From Clostridia bacterium (lineage in GTDB: Bacteria > Bacillota > Clostridia > Oscillospirales > Acutalibacteraceae): a DNA stretch of 6,809 bases. Positions 1 through 5,753 of this stretch are shown one piece after another. Below the pieces are notes generated by a model. That model was not told where the DNA came from and searched no databases. It saw only the letters and a program-made list of their open reading frames with translations. The DNA is taken from contig JAFWCS010000089.1 in NCBI GenBank assembly GCA_017534365.1, positions 1 through 6,809 of the forward strand, read 5' to 3'. Made by a program: the position numbers and the translations under genes. Numbering within the stretch: position 1 is the first letter of the stretch; the number at the start of each line of letters is the position of its first letter.

Positions 1-48
1 GGCGGCAGCGATTTTGATCCCAAAGGCATGCTTTAGAATTCGTTTCAT
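1..48 (-). CDS. Possible 5' end of a minus-strand gene, cut by the window edge
   Basis: From the ATG at 48 the frame stays open to the window edge and reads MKRILKHAFGIKIAAA. A basic start followed by small hydrophobic residues would fit the beginning of a signal peptide or membrane anchor, but 16 residues do not allow a family call. An extended -10 promoter lies about 50 bases upstream (96-104), which supports a gene here. The weak point is the ribosome binding site: AAGAGG (49-54) abuts the ATG with no spacer. An in-frame TTG at 66 is an alternative start, with only a poor GAG-type site ahead of it. Confidence 0.33.
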   Translation of the reverse strand, partial: MKRILKHAFGIKIAAA

Positions 49-95
49 CCTCTTGAAAAAGACCAATTCGATCTCAGCATTTCAGGGTCAATGCC

Positions 96-126
96 ATTGT
101 AGCAAGTAGAGCGTGCATATATACAA
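96..126 (-). promoter_or_regulatory. Extended -10 promoter reading toward the window start
   Basis: On the minus strand TGC-TACAAT (104 to 96) is an extended -10 box with a 5/6 match to TATAAT. A possible -35, TTGTAT (121-126), stands 19 bases away, which is long, so the TG extension probably matters more. Transcription would begin near 89, giving a leader of about 40 bases before the ATG at 48. The block TGCTACAATGGCATTGA (104 to 88) recurs with two changes at the hydrolase promoter. Confidence 0.55.
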
Positions 127-384
127 ACCGATCCGCACGCGCGATGCTCGCTTCGCCGCCACCGCCTTGTTAGGGGATTGTCCCTCAGAAACATGGTCGC
201 ACTGCTCGCTTGGAGCGCGTCGCATTGCTCCCTGTTTCTTTACCTCAACGAAAAGCCTTCACCTGCCACCGGCAGCGGCGTTTCGCTTCGCCCCTTCCGA
301 CAACTTTAAAAAATTTTTTTCAAAGAATGGACGCAGGTCGTTCCAATCTGCTCAAGGGGAAGTGGCTTTCATCAAACTAGGTTA
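127..384. other. Gene-poor stretch with short inverted and direct repeats
   Basis: I find no credible gene between the regulator stop (385) and the promoter at 96-126. Short repeats are dense: GGGA/TCCC (174-177/181-184), AGAAACA/TGTTTCT (187-193/233-239), GCTC/GAGC (204-207/213-216), CTGCC/GGCAG with a 3-base loop (263-267/271-275), and a direct repeat GTCGCACTGCTC/GTCGCATTGCTC (196-207/219-230). The word GCTCGCTTC at 146-154 recurs in the terminator loop at 3122-3130. An A/T tract sits at about 305-320. No typical hairpin plus U-tract terminator for the left operon is visible. The composition suggests a degraded intergenic repeat, but this is inference. Confidence 0.4.
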
Positions 385-1128
385 TCAGGGTTGCACATCA
401 CAGTTTCCCGCGTTTCTGATATTTGACACATACGCGGCGGGAGACAAACCGCAAACAGCTTTGAATGCTTTGCCGAAATGAGAGGCGGACGAAAAGCCGA
501 GAAGATACGCGGTTTCAGACACGGATTTTCCTTGAACAAGATATTCCTTTGCCGCTGTGATTTTCTTCCTCATTACGAAAGCGGAAACCGGTTCACCCAT
601 TTCTTTTTTGAAGATCCGTGAAAGATAATCCGGCGACACGCCGCAGTCATCGGCAATTGCTCTGACTGTGATTCTTTCTGAAAAATGCGCATTGATAAAG
701 GCGATGCTTTTTCGGACATGCGGTGAAAACTGCGGCTGCGCCTTGCTTTTGGCAACCAGTTCGGTCAGGGCGATCATCTGCGTGCCGAGGTGATAGAGGA
801 TCTCGTCTTTCGTTTCGGTCTTGTCAACGGTTTTAATAAATGCATCCGAGAATGCATACGCCCGGTTTTCATTCAGCCCGCCCTGAATTGCATAGCGTGT
901 TGCGAGCGTGATTGCGCTGACCGCCATGTATCTATACTGCATCACCGCATCCTCGGACATATGGCCGGCCGTGATCTCGGAACCGATTTCACGGATTTGT
1001 TTCATCAGCGCCGGAAGATTTCCCTGCTGAATACAGGAAAACAATCGGATTTCCGTCATATAGGGCGTGCGCTTTTCCGAAGAAACGGCATCCGGAGATT
1101 TGATTGTGATCAGTTCGCCGATCTTCAT
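385..1128 (-). CDS. AraC-family transcriptional regulator
   Basis: The 247-residue product carries a typical AraC/XylS DNA-binding region at about 136-235. The first helix-turn-helix includes IADDCGVSPDYLSRIFKKEM (158-177); the second includes GFSSASHFGKAFK (211-223), followed by the family's G-x-(S/T)-P signature (GLSPAAYV). Residues 1-130 are a helical sensor domain resembling those of clostridial AraC proteins (a YMTEIRLF start, then an AITLATR...GGL segment); it is not a cupin. I chose the ATG at 1128 over the upstream ATG at 1182 because GGAGAGG stands 8 bases ahead of it and its ATGA overlaps the kinase stop, giving translational coupling. As last gene of the hydrolase-kinase operon it probably controls that operon in response to a small molecule. 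The ligand cannot be read from the sequence. Confidence 0.93.
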   Translation of the reverse strand: MKIGELITIKSPDAVSSEKRTPYMTEIRLFSCIQQGNLPALMKQIREIGSEITAGHMSEDAVMQYRYMAVSAITLATRYAIQGGLNENRAYAFSDAFIKTVDKTETKDEILYHLGTQMIALTELVAKSKAQPQFSPHVRKSIAFINAHFSERITVRAIADDCGVSPDYLSRIFKKEMGEPVSAFVMRKKITAAKEYLVQGKSVSETAYLLGFSSASHFGKAFKAVCGLSPAAYVSNIRNAGNCDVQP

Positions 1129-2063
1129 TTTGCAAGCCTCTCCATTTCGCGCGCCAGACGGTTGAAATCCAGCATTTCCCACAGCGGAACGGCCAGACCG
1201 CCCTTCAGCCGCATGGATGCTTCATTCATCGCGGCGTAGTAGGCGACCTTGAAATCGGCAGATGCCGAAAGCGGCTGCTTTGCTTTGTATGTTTCGTAAA
1301 GGCCGAATGCGTCGCCCCACATATTGCGCAGCTGAAACAGATCATACGCCCGGTCGGCAAAGCAGGCGCCGCAGGGATCAATGAAGCCGGTCAGCGCAAA
1401 GGAGTTCGGATCTGCCATGATATTCATAATGTTCAGGTCGCCGTGAATCAAAACCGCCCGGTCGGGTTCGGTATAAATTCTGTCGAATAAGTCCGTTGCA
1501 TTCAGCAGGAGCTCCAGCGCGCGCTTGCTGAAGTGTCCTGTTTCTGCGAGCGCCGAAAGCCCCTGCAGCCACGGATCCCGCATCGTTGCGGTGTAGTATG
1601 CATGCCAGGTATCATAGGAAGGATCTGACAGGGCGCCGAATTTTTCGTTTGTCACCGCATGCCATTCCAGCATGCCGGCAACGACCTGCGCGGCAAACGC
1701 GGCTTTCCGCTCCCTGCTTTTCAAAAGAAATGCCGGATTTAACACATTTTTGCCTGCAATGAAGCGCATCGCAAGTAAAGAGACTTCGTCGTCTTCATAC
1801 GTGAACAGAACCTCCGGCATCGGCACGGAGGTGTTCGCGCGGAGCATTTTCAGCTGCGCCGCCTCGGCATTCTGCGCGCCTTTGACCCGATAGGCTTTCA
1901 GCGCTGTCGGTTCCCCGTGGATTTCGGCGCGGAACACCTTGCCGTAACTGCCGCCGCCGATGAATTTCAGGGTCTCGACGGTTTCGCCGGTTTGGCTATT
2001 TATGATGCCGGGCAATTTGCTTTTTAAGAAGCGATTATTAAGATTCATCAAATTCTCGCTCAT
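1125..2063 (-). CDS. APH-fold small-molecule kinase (aminoglycoside phosphotransferase/fructosamine kinase-like)
   Basis: The 312-residue protein has the hallmarks of the APH kinase fold: a glycine-rich loop GGGSYGKVFRAE (36-47), a probable ATP-binding lysine in ALKAY (Lys56), the catalytic loop HGDLNIMN with His207, Asp209 and Asn214, and a metal-binding Asp229 in FIDP. There is no signal peptide or membrane segment, so it should act in the cytoplasm, transferring phosphate from ATP to a hydroxyl or amine of a small substrate. The family covers antibiotic, sugar, choline and fructosamine kinases; the motifs do not settle which, and calling it a resistance gene would be unsupported. AAGGGTGA (2070-2077) lies 6 bases before the ATG at 2063. 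The gene overlaps the hydrolase by 26 bases and the regulator by 4, so expression is coupled to both. Confidence 0.88.
   Translation of the reverse strand: MSENLMNLNNRFLKSKLPGIINSQTGETVETLKFIGGGSYGKVFRAEIHGEPTALKAYRVKGAQNAEAAQLKMLRANTSVPMPEVLFTYEDDEVSLLAMRFIAGKNVLNPAFLLKSRERKAAFAAQVVAGMLEWHAVTNEKFGALSDPSYDTWHAYYTATMRDPWLQGLSALAETGHFSKRALELLLNATDLFDRIYTEPDRAVLIHGDLNIMNIMADPNSFALTGFIDPCGACFADRAYDLFQLRNMWGDAFGLYETYKAKQPLSASADFKVAYYAAMNEASMRLKGGLAVPLWEMLDFNRLAREMERLAK
1137..1143 (-). promoter_or_regulatory. Ribosome binding site deciding the regulator start
   Basis: GGAGAGG on the minus strand lies 8 bases before the ATG at 1128, inside the last codons of the kinase gene. This near-ideal site supports the internal start over the longer reading frame beginning at 1182, whose extra 18 residues come from overlapping kinase sequence. 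Confidence 0.75.
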
Positions 2064-2982
2064 GGTATTTCACCCTTTCGACGGCTTTTTTGAACGCATC
2101 TTTGCTTTCCGGGAGAAACGCAAACATCTGAAAGCAGTGGCACATTCCGTCATATTTATACAGCCGAACGTCCACGCCCGCCGCTTTCATTTTTTCATAA
2201 ACACGGTCACTGTCGCTTTCATCCAGCTCCGCCGTTCCGCAAAACAGCGTGGTCGGCGGAAAGCCGTCAAATGCGCCGCGGCAGGGGGAAATATACGGAT
2301 CGCTTCGGTCTGCGTTCCGCACGTAAACGGAAATGCGCCGCAGCAGATGCAGGTTGTCTTCGATCCGTTTCCGTTTTGCAATGCCGTAAAACGGGTCGGT
2401 ATAGGCGTTTTTGATCCGGCTGTCTCCTGTGGAATCGGCGTCACCCCAGAGCGAAAAGCAGACATTGTGGCGCGGAAGCGGCAGACCGTGATCCCGAAGG
2501 AACAGGCAGGCCGTCATCGCAAGGGTCGCGCCGGCGCTGTCGCCGATAAAAACCATCTTTTCGGGCAAGAATCCTTCCGCAATCAAGTGACGATAGACCT
2601 TGACGGCATCCAGCATCTGTGAAGGCAGCTCGTTTGCCGGCCAGGTGCCGTAATCCACGCTGATCACGGCTGCGCCGCCGAACAGCCGGCTGTAATTCTC
2701 TGCCGTCCGTCTGTAATAATTGTTGAGCGCGACCTTGAACCCGCCGCCGTGAAGATGAAACAGCACCAGATCCGTCTGCCGGTTGTCGGGCAGCAGCACC
2801 TCATATGCGACGCCGTCGCACAGACGCCTTTCATGGGCATATCCGACGGGAACTTTATACGCCGCCTTCATTTTTTTTGATATGGCGGCGAACCGGTCGC
2901 TGATCTTGTCGCTCCTCGAGAGCGGGGAATGAAAAATCAAGCGCAAAACGCTCATAAGCGCTCTGCCGCGCAAAGATGCCAT
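2038..2982 (-). CDS. Alpha/beta hydrolase of the HSL (hormone-sensitive lipase-like) esterase family
   Basis: The 314-residue product has the family signatures in order: the oxyanion-hole motif HLHGGGF (His78-Gly81), the nucleophile elbow GDSAG with Ser149, a probable catalytic acid Asp254 in AELDESDSD, and the catalytic His282 in GMCHCF (the usual GMxHxF). All catalytic residues are present and the length is normal. A carboxylesterase or deacetylase acting on a small ester is likely; the substrate is unknown. The first 20 residues are basic and weakly hydrophobic (ALMSVLRLIF), more probably the amphipathic cap helix than a signal peptide. A strong GGAGGAGG (2991-2998) stands 8 bases before the ATG. 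This is the first gene of the hydrolase-kinase-regulator operon, with the promoter immediately upstream. Confidence 0.92.
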   Translation of the reverse strand: MASLRGRALMSVLRLIFHSPLSRSDKISDRFAAISKKMKAAYKVPVGYAHERRLCDGVAYEVLLPDNRQTDLVLFHLHGGGFKVALNNYYRRTAENYSRLFGGAAVISVDYGTWPANELPSQMLDAVKVYRHLIAEGFLPEKMVFIGDSAGATLAMTACLFLRDHGLPLPRHNVCFSLWGDADSTGDSRIKNAYTDPFYGIAKRKRIEDNLHLLRRISVYVRNADRSDPYISPCRGAFDGFPPTTLFCGTAELDESDSDRVYEKMKAAGVDVRLYKYDGMCHCFQMFAFLPESKDAFKKAVERVKYHEREFDES

Positions 2983-3011
2983 CCGGTTGCCCTCCTCCGT
3001 TTTTCAATTCC

Positions 3012-3040
3012 ATCGTAGCATAAAAAGCAGATGATTACAA
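3012..3040 (-). promoter_or_regulatory. Promoter of the hydrolase-kinase-regulator operon
   Basis: On the minus strand TTGTAA (3035-3040) and TACGAT (3012-3017) are separated by exactly 17 bases, and TGC precedes the -10 box to give an extended -10. Each hexamer matches the sigma-A consensus at 4 of 6 bases. Transcription would start near 3004, about 20 bases before the hydrolase ATG and just ahead of its strong binding site. The promoter lies in a short inverted repeat (3019-3030/3049-3059) that could serve as an operator. Confidence 0.65.
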
Positions 3041-3059
3041 GCTGCGGACTGCTTTTATG
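3019..3059. repeat. Inverted repeat overlapping the hydrolase promoter
   Basis: CATAAAAAGCAG (3019-3030) and CTGCTTTTATG (3049-3059) are inverted copies, matching over 11 bases with one extra A in the first arm. The 18-base centre contains the -35 box, and the first arm lies between the -35 and -10 boxes. It may be a regulator binding site, for example for the AraC protein, or an offshoot of the larger repeat beside it. Confidence 0.55.
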
Positions 3060-3156
3060 TCGGATCTGGAATCTGCGTGCGGAATTGTGGTATGGGACAG
3101 CCAATATTAAAAGCAGTCCCCGCTCGCTTCACCGATCGTGGACTGCTGCAGCTTGT
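3037..3156. repeat. 120-bp nested inverted repeat between the two operons
   Basis: The plus-strand block ACAAGCTGC (3037-3045) directly joined to GGACTGCTTTTA (3046-3057) is mirrored on the minus strand by ACAAGCTGC (3156 to 3148) and GGACTGCTTTTA (3119 to 3108). In the mirrored copy a 28-base segment carrying most of the terminator hairpin separates the two parts. The outer ends are therefore 21-base inverted copies, one of them interrupted. This looks like a small non-autonomous palindromic element or a duplicated terminator; I see no target-site duplication. Confidence 0.6.
3108..3147 (-). terminator. Rho-independent terminator of the right-hand cluster
   Basis: On the minus strand 3147 to 3133 and 3126 to 3112 form a 15-position stem with 13 Watson-Crick pairs and two A-G mismatches, closed by the hexaloop GTGAAG. 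TTTTAATATT follows directly from 3111. It lies about 90 bases past the transglutaminase-like stop codon, with no gene between. The plus-strand reading lacks a T-tract, so it is directional. It would keep readthrough from the right-hand cluster out of the hydrolase promoter. Confidence 0.8.
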
Positions 3157-3235
3157 GCATCCCGCTTCTGCCTGGCGCTGCACTGAAAAACGTACTTTTT
3201 TTCTTTGAGTTCCATGCGCTGATTTCAAACTTCCG

Positions 3236-4039
3236 TTAATCCAGCGTTTCCGGCACACGCGCGTCAAACACCGCGCCGCATACCTTTGACAGCTCTTTTT
3301 TGCCGCGTCTGTTTGTTTTCCACGTGGAGAGGTTGGCCATCAGATCGCAGACAAACGCGGAGAAATAATAGTCTTTGAAATCCTTCGTGCCGAAAAACGA
3401 ATACCCGTTGACCGTCACGGGTCTGTGGTTCAGAATACAATCCCTGAGCGCGTGAATGGAAAGATCCTTTCCGGTTGCGTTGCTGAAAAAGCAGTGAAAC
3501 GACGGATCCAGCGCGAGAAACCGGCATTCCTCTTTCAGCCAGACATTGACGAAAAAGTGGCAGCCGCCCGCGTCCGACGTTGCGCAGACGGGCAGCGCTT
3601 TGATCCCGCAGGCGTTCAGAATATCCGTCAAGGCAATGGCTTTCAGGCGGCAGTTGAGCGCTTTGTCATATGGCAAATCAAAGGCGTTTTTCAAAATCTC
3701 CGCCGCATCGTCCGGCAGGAGATTCTTCGTCACGCCGCAATAGAACGTGTGCTTCGTCAGGTGCTCCATGATCGCCAACGCGTTTTTCCTGTCCGGCAGC
3801 GCGGCGTCATACGGAAAATGATACGCTTCAATCAGCGCGCGGTGTCCGGGGATCGCGCAAAACAGCGCATCCGGTTCTGTTTCACACTTTACGGTTTCAT
3901 CCTTTATGGCAACCCGCTGCGGCGTGTATGCCGCGGCAGATTTTTTCATGAACACAACGTAGTCTTCTTTTGTTGATATCATCTTTTTGCCGAGGAACAG
4001 CAACGCCTTCGCCCGGCGGACACGAAACAGAAGGTTCAT
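3236..4039 (-). CDS. Transglutaminase-like (papain-fold) protein
   Basis: Residues about 120-182 of this 267-residue protein carry the transglutaminase-like core: the nucleophile in NCRLKAIALTDILNACGIKA (Cys130 before a long helix and the usual 'cGI.a' turn), His161 in GGCHFFVNVWL, and Asp178 in ALDPS. The Cys-His-Asp triad is intact, so a protease, amidase or acyl-transfer activity is possible; the substrate is unknown. No convincing signal peptide is present, so a cytoplasmic location is likely. Twelve cysteines are spread through the chain, a high count. The start at 4039 has AAGGA 9 bases upstream, whereas the internal Met20 has no binding site. It follows the GNAT-pyrophosphatase gene by 25 bases and is the last gene before the terminator at 3108-3147. 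Confidence 0.8.
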   Translation of the reverse strand: MNLLFRVRRAKALLFLGKKMISTKEDYVVFMKKSAAAYTPQRVAIKDETVKCETEPDALFCAIPGHRALIEAYHFPYDAALPDRKNALAIMEHLTKHTFYCGVTKNLLPDDAAEILKNAFDLPYDKALNCRLKAIALTDILNACGIKALPVCATSDAGGCHFFVNVWLKEECRFLALDPSFHCFFSNATGKDLSIHALRDCILNHRPVTVNGYSFFGTKDFKDYYFSAFVCDLMANLSTWKTNRRGKKELSKVCGAVFDARVPETLD

Positions 4040-4064
4040 AACGAATGTCCTTATATATAATAAA

Positions 4065-4901
4065 TCATATTCGATCGACGATCACAAACGAATCAAAATA
4101 CTGCTCCTGAAAGCGAACGGCGTTTTCAATCTCTTCCTTTGTAAATGACGTTTCTTCCGGCGCGACAACCCATTTTTCTTCGATATCATCAGTTCTGTGA
4201 ATCACCGCAATCACGATACCCTCAAATTCAGCCAGCGGCTGATCAACGCCGAGAATGTAGGCATCCTGCGCCTCGCCGTCTGGGGCAAGCGTTTCCTCAA
4301 TATAGCCGTAGTTGATCGGATAGTATAAATTTTCGTGCTGCGGATGACAGGAGCCGAGCGGACGGTCAACTGTCACCCGAACCTTTTGCCCGAGGATCGC
4401 GTGATATTTCGGGATTCTCACAAAATATTTTTCTTCATTTTCGCCGACGATCCTGCCGCCGTTTTTGAGCATCACGCGCAGGGACGCCGGATTATCCTTG
4501 TTCAAACGAAGAAAAAACTCTTCTTCGGGGATCATGCTCGCGCCGTATGCAAGCGTCAGACGCAAGCCCTCTGTGGCAAAGCCTTTGCCCCGGTGTTCCT
4601 TTGCGATGAAATAGCCGATATGGCCGGGCACAAGCGTTTCGGGCAAAAAGTGCCGCAGCCGGAATTGCCCGACGATTTCCGTATCGTTCCAAAGAAACAG
4701 CGTCGTATCGGGCACAAAGCCTTTGGGCAGGTCGACTCCCTTGGACCGGTTGATCATTTCTGGCAGCGCTGCTGATAGAAATCGTTCGCGCGTGACGCCG
4801 TGCCATTTGTTTGTCAGCCCGTTTTCGTCTTCCGGCATCGCGGCGACAAACTGCCATTCCTTCTCTGCATCTTCATAATTGGCGAGTTTGATGTATAACA
4901 T
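4065..4901 (-). CDS. Fusion of a GNAT acetyltransferase with an inorganic-pyrophosphatase-like domain
   Basis: From the ATG at 4901 the product has 278 residues. Residues 1-165 are a GNAT domain of the COG3981-like type: GHIGYFIAKEHRGKGFATEG carries the acetyl-CoA loop (Arg104-Gly105-Lys106-Gly107), followed by NKDNPASLRVMLKNGG. Residues about 171-278 resemble a short family I pyrophosphatase: VDRPLGS, YPINYGY (194-200), the DGEAQD metal motif (208-213, matching the DGDPxD pattern) and TDDIEEKWVV, which retains an Asp and Lys of the active site. The N-terminal strands with the usual KYE motif and the C-terminal YK pair are absent, so pyrophosphate hydrolysis is uncertain. I rejected the ATG at 4958: it has no binding site, and its extra 19 residues run to the repeat boundary. 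GAAGAG (4908-4913) stands 6 bases before 4901. The transglutaminase-like gene follows. Confidence 0.85.
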   Translation of the reverse strand: MLYIKLANYEDAEKEWQFVAAMPEDENGLTNKWHGVTRERFLSAALPEMINRSKGVDLPKGFVPDTTLFLWNDTEIVGQFRLRHFLPETLVPGHIGYFIAKEHRGKGFATEGLRLTLAYGASMIPEEEFFLRLNKDNPASLRVMLKNGGRIVGENEEKYFVRIPKYHAILGQKVRVTVDRPLGSCHPQHENLYYPINYGYIEETLAPDGEAQDAYILGVDQPLAEFEGIVIAVIHRTDDIEEKWVVAPEETSFTKEEIENAVRFQEQYFDSFVIVDRI

Positions 4902-4958
4902 GGTTTTCTCTTCTTTTATATTTTTTGAAAAAGGGAAACGATCCAAGCCGTCAACCAT

Positions 4959-5139
4959 AGGGGCGATCGCTCCGCAAAATCATGTTTAAACCTGCGGCGT
5001 TGCACCGTAGGGCACGCATACATGCGTGCCGTCGAGCAGCGCAAAAGCCAGCGGCGGCGCGCCGCGCGGTCCGAACGGATGGTATCCGTTCCCTGCAGCT
5101 TTCTTCATCCGAACGCTGCTCGGTATGCGTCGCCCCTGT
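4959..5139. repeat. Palindromic intergenic repeat element (MITE-like)
   Basis: The outer ends are AGGGGCGA (4959-4966) and TCGCCCCT (5130-5137). Within them CGCTGCTCGGTATGCGT (5114-5130) is the inverted copy of ACGCATAC (5014-5021) plus CGAGCAGCG (5033-5041); the left copy is split by 11 extra bases. Further palindromes fill the element: GCGATCGC (4963-4970), GTTTAAAC (4984-4991), GGCACGCAT/ATGCGTGCC (5011-5030), GCGGCGCGCCGC (5054-5065) and AACGGAT/ATCCGTT (5074-5090). There is no credible gene inside and no clear target duplication. From memory, GTAGGGGCG-type ends are common in intergenic repeats of gut Clostridia. It fills nearly the whole gap between the two acetyltransferase genes. Confidence 0.65.
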
Positions 5140-5146
5140 GATCAGA

Positions 5147-5713
5147 TCATTCTGCGTTTTCCTCCGGCGGGATGGACAGATCGATCCAATACCGCTGCAG
5201 TTCGATTTTCTCTGCCGGTTCAAATACGGTGCTTTCATAAACGCCGCCGTTTGCAAGGATCGTTCGCCGGCTTGCCTCATTATCGACCTCGCAGCTGATC
5301 AGCACGCGATCGAGCCCGATCGTTCTGCAAAAGTCCAGTCCCTGCCGCAGCATCCGGGTCGCGTAACCCTTCCGGCGTTCGGAAGGACGCACGGAGCAGC
5401 CGATATGCCCTGCATATTTTTCAAGATAGTCATTAAAATAATGGCGCACCTGCAGCATCCCCACGATCCTGTGATCGTTTTCGCGCACAAAGAGAAACTG
5501 CGTGGCCTGCACCTTCCCCGCCGGGACGGTTTCAGGATGCAGATACGTTTCGATTTCCCGCAGCCAATCCGCCGGATCGTCGAAGCGGCGCAGGGGCCCG
5601 GTCCCGTCCATGGAATCGCCCGCATCCAGAAATTCCTGCCGATAGGCGCGGATCTCCTCTGCATCTTTGATTGTCGGGAGCCGAAGCGTCAGCTTCAAAT
5701 GATTCATTTTCAT
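5147..5713 (-). CDS. GNAT-family N-acetyltransferase (COG3981-like)
   Basis: The 188-residue product is a full-length single-domain GNAT protein. The acetyl-CoA binding motif is GHIGCSVRPSERRKGYATRM (102-121), with the Arg-Lys-Gly-Tyr-Ala loop; the later VDNEASRRTILANGG (143-157) and the QRYWIDL ending are typical of the predicted acetyltransferases grouped as COG3981. It would transfer an acetyl group from acetyl-CoA to an amine of an unknown substrate in the cytoplasm. It resembles the GNAT half of the downstream fusion (GHIG...RxKGxAT), so the two may be old duplicates. AAGGA (5717-5721) lies very close to the ATG at 5713; a second in-frame ATG at 5707 is 10 bases away and may be the true start. 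The gene follows the YdcF-like gene by 40 bases, and the repeat element begins just past its stop. Confidence 0.9.
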   Translation of the reverse strand: MKMNHLKLTLRLPTIKDAEEIRAYRQEFLDAGDSMDGTGPLRRFDDPADWLREIETYLHPETVPAGKVQATQFLFVRENDHRIVGMLQVRHYFNDYLEKYAGHIGCSVRPSERRKGYATRMLRQGLDFCRTIGLDRVLISCEVDNEASRRTILANGGVYESTVFEPAEKIELQRYWIDLSIPPEENAE

Positions 5714-5753
5714 TCTTTCCTTATATAATTAGTGGGTTCGATATGGAATGCGT

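Noticed and set aside
300..325. A/T tract as terminator of the hydrolase-kinase-regulator operon
   Set aside because: The tract is a weak A/T palindrome with no GC-rich stem ahead of it on the minus strand, so it does not meet the usual terminator pattern.
113..481. Plus-strand frame of 122 codons
   Set aside because: It runs through the repeat-rich intergenic stretch and into the regulator gene on the other strand, has no ribosome binding site or recognisable domain, and its composition is low in typical protein patterns.
1125..2063. Aminoglycoside resistance gene
   Set aside because: The APH fold is shared by many kinases of unrelated function. Nothing in the visible motifs or neighbours identifies an antibiotic substrate, so only the fold is called.
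1960..2622. Plus-strand frame of 220 codons
   Set aside because: It is antisense to the hydrolase and kinase genes, which carry full catalytic motifs; the frame shows no domain of its own.
3055..3267. Small minus-strand frame of 70 codons between the operons
   Set aside because: It spans the terminator hairpin and repeats, has no convincing binding site, and its sequence is basic and low in pattern.
3425..3976. Plus-strand frame of 183 codons
   Set aside because: It is the mirror of the transglutaminase-like gene, arginine-rich and without recognisable motifs.
4902..4958. Upstream start adding 19 residues to the GNAT-pyrophosphatase fusion
   Set aside because: There is no binding site before the ATG at 4958, and the added residues do not resemble a GNAT N-terminus; the start at 4901 opens directly with the first GNAT strand.
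4982..5728. Plus-strand frame of 248 codons
   Set aside because: It is antisense to the GNAT gene at 5147-5713 and starts inside the palindromic element; the opposite strand has clear GNAT motifs and a binding site.
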